NCBI GenBank assembly: GCA_029262715.1
Contig: JAJCYX010000012.1
Location: 1-6,171, forward strand
DNA from: Chloroflexota bacterium
GTDB lineage: Bacteria; Chloroflexota; Dehalococcoidia; Lucifugimonadales; Lucifugimonadaceae
Reading direction: 5' to 3'
DNA length: 6,171 bases
A program made the position numbers and the translations under genes. Position 1 is the first letter of the stretch; the number at the start of each line of letters is the position of its first letter. The notes under the pieces were generated by a model. That model made no database searches and was not told the origin of the DNA. It was given only the letters and a program-made list of their open reading frames with translations. Shown one piece after another: positions 1 to 6,171 of this stretch.

Positions 1-440
1 CGCACAACATCAATTTGATCAGGGCGGACCTTGAATTTCGAGAGGGCGAAACCGTCCTGGCGCAGGACATCGACCTGGCGCTAAGCCATATAGAAAGAGC
101 GACGGAACTCAACCGTGGTGTCGAGGGCTATCAACATGCACGGGCCGATATCCTCCAGGCAAGATCCGAACTGAATGTTCCTCTTGCAAAGAGATCGGAA
201 TGGCTACAGGATGCTTACGACGCTGAGGTAGAGGCTTACCAGTTCAATCCAACGTCGAGGGCCGCAAACTTCGAACTTGCGTATGCAAGCTGGCAGTTGG
301 CGCAGCTGGGTCAGGGCGAAAAAGCTGTGGAAACTCTTCAGACGTATGAACGGTTGTCTGAGCTTGCTCCGGGTCACCCACTGGTGATCCAAAGGCTGGA
401 ACAGCTTAAACTAGCGGTCGGCTCAAACGTAATCCGCTGA
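1..440 (+). CDS. TPR-like C-terminal fragment (5' end outside window)
   Basis: The reading frame is open to the left edge (codons from base 3 read HNINLIRADLEF), so the TTG at 15 is probably internal and the gene begins upstream. About 146 residues are visible. They are helical and soluble-looking, with two or three degenerate tetratricopeptide-like units: one around DIDLALSHIERATELN, one around DAYDAEVEAYQFNP, and one around EKAVETLQTYERLSELAPGHP. The last shows the usual TPR ending of a helix closing in a Pro-containing turn. TPR domains bind proteins or act as scaffolds. O-antigen ligase-like proteins often end in TPRs, so given the two ligase-like genes that follow, this could be the tail of a third member; that is inference, because no membrane segment is visible. 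It could equally be a separate TPR protein. The stop is TGA at 438-440, followed by an 80-bp gap before the next co-directional gene. Confidence 0.7.
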   Translation, partial: HNINLIRADLEFREGETVLAQDIDLALSHIERATELNRGVEGYQHARADILQARSELNVPLAKRSEWLQDAYDAEVEAYQFNPTSRAANFELAYASWQLAQLGQGEKAVETLQTYERLSELAPGHPLVIQRLEQLKLAVGSNVIR

Positions 441-469
441 TTTAGATCCACAATCACCTCGTACTTCTC

Positions 470-502
470 GCCGTTTCCAGATCTTTGTAGGCTGGAAATG
501 GC
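470..502 (+). repeat. 11-bp stem-loop between the TPR gene and the ligase gene
   Basis: The left arm at 470-480 (gccgtttccag) pairs with the right arm at 492-502 (ctggaaatggc) around an 11-nt loop. Ten pairs are Watson-Crick and one is G-T (473/499). The right arm ends 18 nt before the proposed TTG start at 521. No T-run follows, so it is not a standard intrinsic terminator. It could be an mRNA structure affecting read-through or translation of the downstream gene, or a protein-binding dyad. Function is unknown. Confidence 0.5.
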
Positions 503-520
503 GCGCAACGTTCGCAAATC

Positions 521-2176
<1,656 letters not shown>

Positions 2177-3460
2177 TCTCTACCTGGGGTATCTCCTGCT
2201 TAACGCTGATTCGTCGGAAACCTAATCCGGTGATGACCGCTGCGAAGAACCAGTAATAGGGCGCGACCAGCAGTGAAAATCCGTAAGAGAAAAGCAACAC
2301 GATCAACCAGATGGCCAACCACGGCGTAAGTTCTGAATTTCTACGCACAGCTCTGAACCCCTGCACTGTCACGATGCCTGTGATGACAAGCCACAGGACC
2401 AGACCGACCATTCCGGTCTCACCAAGCAGGTCAAGGTAAGTGTTGTGTGAATACTGTCCACTCAAGGTTTCCTGATTAGACCTGAGTCCGTTCCCCAGTA
2501 TGAAATTCAAAGTTCGATCCAGGGTATTCGTTGCCGCTTCAACGCCCGTGCCATCGCCTAACGTACCTGCCGTCTGCGCCCATAGCTCAGTACGTGGAGT
2601 CTTCGTACCCAGCTCGTAGCGTTCGAAAATTCTGGTACCAAGGCTTGAAGGGTAGTCTGGACCCAGGGACCACAACGGCATTGCTATGAGAGCAATCAGC
2701 AGGCCCGGAACCAGAGTTACAAGTAGCTGCCGAATCGCAACCCTCTGGCGAAGAACGATCAACAGACTGATGAGTACTGCCGTGCCCACCAACATAGATG
2801 CTGGCAGTAATCTTGATCCTGCGAAGAAAATCGCGGTCAATAGTAGAGCTGCTCCCAGCCATCTGAGTGGCACCGGAATCCTGGTCGCGAATGGAAGAGT
2901 CAGGAGTGATATCGATGCTGTAAGCCCGAAGAAGTTCGGGTCGCGGGCAAGTCCGATAAACCGCGGTGTCAAGTCTTCCCATAGCACGATCATTCCGTTA
3001 AACGGTAACCGCTCCCCGAACGTGTCCAAATTCATGAGAAACAGCGGAAGAGCGACCGCTGTGAAAGCCAATCCCAGTATGGAAACCCAGAAGTTGAGCT
3101 GTTCGATATTCGGTCGCTTGTACAGGATCAGAAACACCGTGCCAAACATGACGATGTCCCTGATGAGCAGCAGGACCATCGTCCAACCTCGATAAGGAGT
3201 CGGTGACCTTGCTGCTTCAACGGCAAACCATGCCAACATGGCGACAATCAGGAAGAAAACAATCGGGAGTCTTTCCGGGATCTCGATGCGTCCGGTTAGC
3301 ACAAGAACCAGCACGATGGCTCCACTCAGAACAATTGCGATGTCCCAAGGCACAATGCTCAGCTCAAGCCAGTGGAAGGTCACAATCCCAAGCAAATGCA
3401 TCCCCACGAACGGCAGCAACAGTGCCGTCAACATGCTGAAAGAAGCGATCCGTGATCTTG

Positions 3461-3489
3461 CGTATCTGACCGCTGGACGGTCAGATACG
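3461..3489. repeat. Perfect 12-bp inverted repeat near the 5' end of the second ligase gene
   Basis: The arms cgtatctgaccg (3461-3472) and cggtcagatacg (3478-3489) are exact reverse complements around a 5-nt spacer (ctgga). With the TTG start at 3548 the repeat lies in codons about 20-30 of the minus-strand gene, encoding the stretch before the first membrane segment. If the gene instead starts at ATG 3434, the repeat is 26 nt upstream of it, a position suited to an operator or leader hairpin. No T-run follows on either strand. Confidence 0.75.
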
Positions 3490-3548
3490 GGTCGAAGACC
3501 TGAGATGAAAGTGCCCGGTATTTTTTGAATTGTTGAAGGCGAGAACAA

Positions 3549-3735
3549 GGTTCTGAATCTAAGCCCGTGATGAATCGTAATTGCATCATGCGTAAGCGAT
3601 GCGTCAAACTCATTTGTGAGAGCCGCCCAGTCTCCGTGCTCCTCCCTACGGTCGATCTGCCAGAACACACGGCCCACCTGACGGCCTGCACGTAAATTCA
3701 CTCCATCTGGTGGAATTGCACACCGGACAAGCAAC
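3549..3735. other. Divergent spacer between second ligase gene and FkbM gene
   Basis: This 187-bp stretch would have to hold the promoters for both divergent genes if the TTG start at 3548 is right. I see no pair of -35 and -10 boxes that stands out. The minus-strand frame of the ligase gene is open throughout, so part of it could be an N-terminal extension of that protein. The stretch encoded there (including GRVFWQIDRREEHGDW) is hydrophilic, has no counterpart in the paralogue and is not recognisable to me. Confidence 0.45.
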
Positions 3736-4503
3736 ATGAAAAGCAAGATAAAAACCAAAATCCGAAGACCCGTATTCACCGCTCTGTACCTGCTGCTCAG
3801 ACCGTTCGGCAAAGTGCCAGTGCGCATTGACGGACTGAGCGCTGTATTCAAGTTCAGGTCAGTAGATGAGCTGGCTCGAGCCTGGGGTTTCGCTGGAGAA
3901 AAAGAGGTGTTTGCCGGGATGTTGCGACACGTTCAGCCCGGCGATACCGTCTGGGATGTTGGAGCCAACGTAGGAACGCACGCCGTCATGTTTGGCAAAA
4001 AAGTCGGCGTAGATGGAACCGTGATCGCGTTCGAGCCAGAGTCCAGTACTCGTCAAACGCTAGAGGAAAATATTGATCTCAACCGGCTTAGCAACATCGA
4101 AGTGCTCCCCGTAGCTCTCGGTAGTACCGACAGCACCCAGAGCATGTTCGTCGACACGCGGCCAGGTTCAGGCAAGCACTCACTTATCCCCGTCGACGGC
4201 TACAAGCGGATTGAAGTCGAAGTGCGTACTGGAGACAGTCTCGGTGAGACTCAGGTCGGCGGTTTGCCCTCGGTGGTCAAGATCGATGTTGAAGGGTTCG
4301 AACTAGAGGTGCTCGAAGGGATGGAGAAGACGCTCTCCAGCGACCGGTGCAGGCTGGTCATGTGCGAGGTGCATACTAGGGTTCTGCGGGAGAACGGGCA
4401 CGATCCTGATTCGGTCCAGAGGATGTTAGAGGCCGCGGGGTTTAATAGTTTTGCGGAGACACCGCGCGGCACAGAAGTCCATCTCATGGCGATGAAGCGC
4501 TAA
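3736..4503 (+). CDS. FkbM-family SAM-dependent methyltransferase
   Basis: The product is 255 residues, a normal length for a stand-alone FkbM-type methyltransferase. The Rossmann fold for S-adenosylmethionine is clear: motif I is VWDVGANVGTHAV (72-84), and the acidic residue ending the second strand is Glu100 in VIAFEPE. The FkbM hallmark VVKIDVEGFELEVLEGM (180-196) follows, then a late strand LVMCEVH. Family members O-methylate sugars or polyketide hydroxyls, and those in polysaccharide loci are generally taken to methylate glycan residues. The N-terminus is basic with a short hydrophobic stretch (VFTALYLLL, 13-21) that may sit on the membrane. ATG at 3736 is the first good start; only a weak GGA lies upstream. 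The gene diverges from the second ligase gene and converges on the GT4 gene. The exact acceptor sugar cannot be read from sequence. Confidence 0.93.
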   Translation: MKSKIKTKIRRPVFTALYLLLRPFGKVPVRIDGLSAVFKFRSVDELARAWGFAGEKEVFAGMLRHVQPGDTVWDVGANVGTHAVMFGKKVGVDGTVIAFEPESSTRQTLEENIDLNRLSNIEVLPVALGSTDSTQSMFVDTRPGSGKHSLIPVDGYKRIEVEVRTGDSLGETQVGGLPSVVKIDVEGFELEVLEGMEKTLSSDRCRLVMCEVHTRVLRENGHDPDSVQRMLEAAGFNSFAETPRGTEVHLMAMKR

Positions 4504-4601
4504 GATTCACGCCGAAACAGACCGCCAACGTTGGACCAGTCACGCGTCTTCGGCCGTCAGCAGTTCCAGGTACTTCGCAACCGCCGTTTCTGGCGTGAAT
4601 C
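4504..4601. repeat. 15-bp inverted repeat with a one-base bulge spanning the convergent junction
   Basis: The left arm gattcacgccgaaac (4504-4518) begins right after the FkbM stop codon. The right arm gtttctggcgtgaatc (4586-4601) lies in the 3' coding part of the convergent glycosyltransferase. Ten pairs are perfect (4504-4513 with 4592-4601), then five more follow after an unpaired T at 4591. A separate perfect 10-bp palindrome, ccaacgttgg, sits inside at 4525-4534. Read-through RNA from either gene could fold here. There is no T-run, so a standard terminator is not supported. Confidence 0.6.
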
Positions 4602-5646
4602 GGACCAAACTGGCCTGCGCATCCTCAGTCATCTCCAGCATCGAATCGTAGTCCGCCAGCGCCGTCCTCATACCCGCTGCAAGAGCGTCAGGGTTAGCCG
4701 GTTCTACAAGGATCCCAAACCTGCCGTTCTCCAGTATTTCGGCTGGACCTGACGGACAGTCGGTCGAAACGATCGGCAGCTTCAACGCCAGCGCTTCCAC
4801 CAGCACGTTTCCAAGACCTTCGTAAAGCGACGAAAGGACAAACAGGTGGCTTCTGGACATGTACTTGTATGGATTGGAAACTTCCCCAACGAACTTCACG
4901 CGCGAATCGAGCCCTAACTTAATCGTGAGTTGAGTAAGTCCTTCTCTCTCAGAGCCGTCCCCAATGATCAACAGGCGCAAGTCTTCGTCATCAAGACGCG
5001 AAAAAGCTTCAATCAGCGATGAGACGTTTTTCTGATGTTCTAAACGAGCGACTGTCACCAGGACTCGCAACGAAGGATCATCCAGCCATGCGCAGGCCAC
5101 GGATTCCTGGGCTTTTTTCGGGATGTCAGGGTGATTCACCGGGTTGTTGATCACAGTAATCCGGTCTGGAGACATATGAGTTATCTCAGCAAGGTCAGAA
5201 GCAACACCCTGCGAGATGGCCACGACAGCGCCCGCTCTGCTGTAAAACGTGCGCATCAACCTGAAAGTGAGCCTGGTTTTTAGTGATCGACCTGACGTTA
5301 CAGACGCACTTACGTTTAGTCGCTCTGTCAGCACAACCTTGCCGCGATACCGAGCCAGTTTTGCAGCGATCACAATGCCCACGTTTGCGTAGCTCTGCGC
5401 TGAGATCACCGCGTCCGGCTTCTCTCTCCTGAGGTACCTGGCGATGCGAGGTATTCCCGTCGACACTCGCCGAGCTGAAAAATGGTAGTAACGCAACCCT
5501 TTGAAAAGAAAACTCGGCTCGGGATTGCTGCCCAGGCTGAGCACCGTGACATCGTGATCCAGCGACGCCAATTGATGCGCAATTATCGATGTGCTGCGTT
5601 CAACGCCGCCGACTCCCATATGCGGGAGGAAAATCACGATCTTCAT
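4540..5646 (-). CDS. GT4-family glycosyltransferase (GT-B fold)
   Basis: This complete 368-residue protein has a typical length for the family. The N-terminal acceptor-side domain opens with MKIVIFLPHMGVGGVER, the glycine-rich loop seen in GT4 enzymes. The C-terminal donor-side domain has VTVARLEHQKN (197-207), with Arg201 and Lys206 at positions that usually contact the nucleotide-sugar phosphates. It continues with LLIIGDGSEREGL and then YEGLGNVLVEA, which holds the E-x7-E pair Glu276/Glu284, followed by STDCPSGPAEIL. GT4 enzymes are retaining and use an NDP-activated sugar; here the likely job is extending a lipid-linked glycan at the cytoplasmic face of the membrane. Sugar and linkage cannot be predicted. 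ATG at 5646 lies 10 bp after the upstream glycosyltransferase stop, which suggests one transcript. The stop is at 4540-4542, 36 bp from the convergent FkbM stop. Confidence 0.94.
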   Translation of the reverse strand: MKIVIFLPHMGVGGVERSTSIIAHQLASLDHDVTVLSLGSNPEPSFLFKGLRYYHFSARRVSTGIPRIARYLRREKPDAVISAQSYANVGIVIAAKLARYRGKVVLTERLNVSASVTSGRSLKTRLTFRLMRTFYSRAGAVVAISQGVASDLAEITHMSPDRITVINNPVNHPDIPKKAQESVACAWLDDPSLRVLVTVARLEHQKNVSSLIEAFSRLDDEDLRLLIIGDGSEREGLTQLTIKLGLDSRVKFVGEVSNPYKYMSRSHLFVLSSLYEGLGNVLVEALALKLPIVSTDCPSGPAEILENGRFGILVEPANPDALAAGMRTALADYDSMLEMTEDAQASLVRFTPETAVAKYLELLTAEDA

Positions 5647-5656
5647 TGAAGGGACA

Positions 5657-6171
5657 TCATTTCGCCGCCTTCAGGCTGATGCAGTCTTCCATCAACTCGA
5701 TGTATCGACCAACCACCGCGTCAAAATCGTAAAGCTCCATGTGCTTCGAGCCGGCCGCGGCAATTTCCCGAGCCTGTTCCGGCTGAGTGATGACCTCCAG
5801 CCACGCATCAGATAACGCCTCGGGATCCCCGACAGGAACCAATTGCCCCAGCTCCCCATTACGCAGTATTTCGCTCGGGCCGCCGGGGCAGTCTGTGGCG
5901 ACAACCGGGACGCCCAAGGTCATCGCCTCGATCAGAGAGTTTGGTGACCCTTCCCATTTTGAGCTCAGCAAGAAGACATCGGACCTTGCCATGTATGCCC
6001 ATGGGTTGCGAACAAAGCCCAGGAAATCGACCGATTCGTCAACGCCCAGTTCCTTCGCCAAATCCTCAAGTTGTCTTCGGTCCTCGCCGTCTCCCAGTAC
6101 AAGCAGGCGACCTGGAGTCTTTTGAATCACAAGTGAAAACGCCTTCAACAAAGTCACCAGGTACTTCTTAG
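5657..6171 (-). CDS. GT4-family glycosyltransferase, C-terminal part (5' end outside window)
   Basis: Only the donor-binding C-terminal half is visible, about 171 residues. The frame continues to the right edge (KKYLVTLLKAF), so the GTG at 6157 is internal. That segment matches the family pattern in which a basic stretch is followed by a helix such as LLKAFSLVIQKTP. Then come LLVLGDGEDRRQLE, VDFLGFVRNPWAYMARSDVF, and WEGSPNSLIEAM holding the E-x7-E pair (Glu69/Glu77 counted from the GTG), then VATDCPGGPSEIL. It is clearly related to the next gene at 4540-5646: SSKWEGSPNSLIEAM against SSLYEGLGNVLVEAL, and TDCPGGPSEILRNG against TDCPSGPAEILENG. The pair probably arose by duplication or co-recruitment and may add successive sugars. 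The TGA stop at 5657-5659 precedes the downstream ATG by 10 bp, so the two genes probably share a transcript. Confidence 0.92.
   Translation of the reverse strand, partial: KKYLVTLLKAFSLVIQKTPGRLLVLGDGEDRRQLEDLAKELGVDESVDFLGFVRNPWAYMARSDVFLLSSKWEGSPNSLIEAMTLGVPVVATDCPGGPSEILRNGELGQLVPVGDPEALSDAWLEVITQPEQAREIAAAGSKHMELYDFDAVVGRYIELMEDCISLKAAK

Noticed and set aside
2686..3195. Plus-strand open frame of 169 codons inside the second ligase gene
   Set aside because: It is antisense to well-conserved membrane segments and motifs, its composition is Ser/Arg-rich and disordered-looking, and it matches no family I recognise.
3601..3660. TTGTGA around 3614 as a -35 box for the FkbM gene
   Set aside because: No acceptable -10 box lies at the right spacing; the nearest candidate is GC-rich. 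A promoter call is not supported.
4504..4539. Bidirectional intrinsic terminator between the FkbM and glycosyltransferase genes
   Set aside because: The gap has a 10-bp palindrome, but no T-run on either strand, and the stem has no room for a loop.

Overview
The window is a 6.2-kb piece of a bacterial cell-surface polysaccharide locus. It holds four complete genes and two that run off the ends. Their products are the C-terminal end of a TPR-rich protein, two distantly related O-antigen ligase/polymerase-like membrane proteins, an FkbM-type methyltransferase, and two GT4-type glycosyltransferases. G+C looks to be a little above 50%. TTG or GTG starts are plausible for several genes, and no start has a convincing Shine-Dalgarno sequence. 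The long Pro-Thr-rich linker and the TPR tail resemble proteins common in Chloroflexota, but that assignment is a weak inference; no rRNA, tRNA or other marker is present.

Layout from left to right. Bases 1-440 (+) encode the TPR-like tail. Bases 441-520 are a short gap holding an 11-bp stem-loop. Bases 521-2176 (+) encode a ligase/polymerase-like protein whose extracytoplasmic loop carries (PT)7 plus four 20-residue Pro/Thr repeats. Bases 2067-3548 (-) encode a paralogue without that insert; the two paralogues converge and their coding regions overlap by 110 bp. Bases 3549-3735 are a divergent spacer. Bases 3736-4503 (+) encode the FkbM methyltransferase. After a 36-bp convergent gap, two glycosyltransferase genes lie in series on the minus strand: the upstream one (5657 to the window edge) is cut by the edge, and its stop lies 10 bp before the start of the second (4540-5646).

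Working model (inference): the glycosyltransferases add sugars to a lipid-linked glycan at the inner face of the membrane, the FkbM enzyme O-methylates a sugar, and the two membrane proteins polymerise the glycan or transfer it to an acceptor outside the membrane. The strand order ++-+-- is unusual for such loci, which are commonly co-directional, and suggests assembly by rearrangement.

I found no evidence of a wholly new system. The most notable features are the repeat insert in the catalytic-side loop of one ligase, the 110-bp convergent overlap of the two paralogues, and several perfect or near-perfect inverted repeats, including one that appears to copy the 3' end of a glycosyltransferase gene just after the FkbM stop codon.
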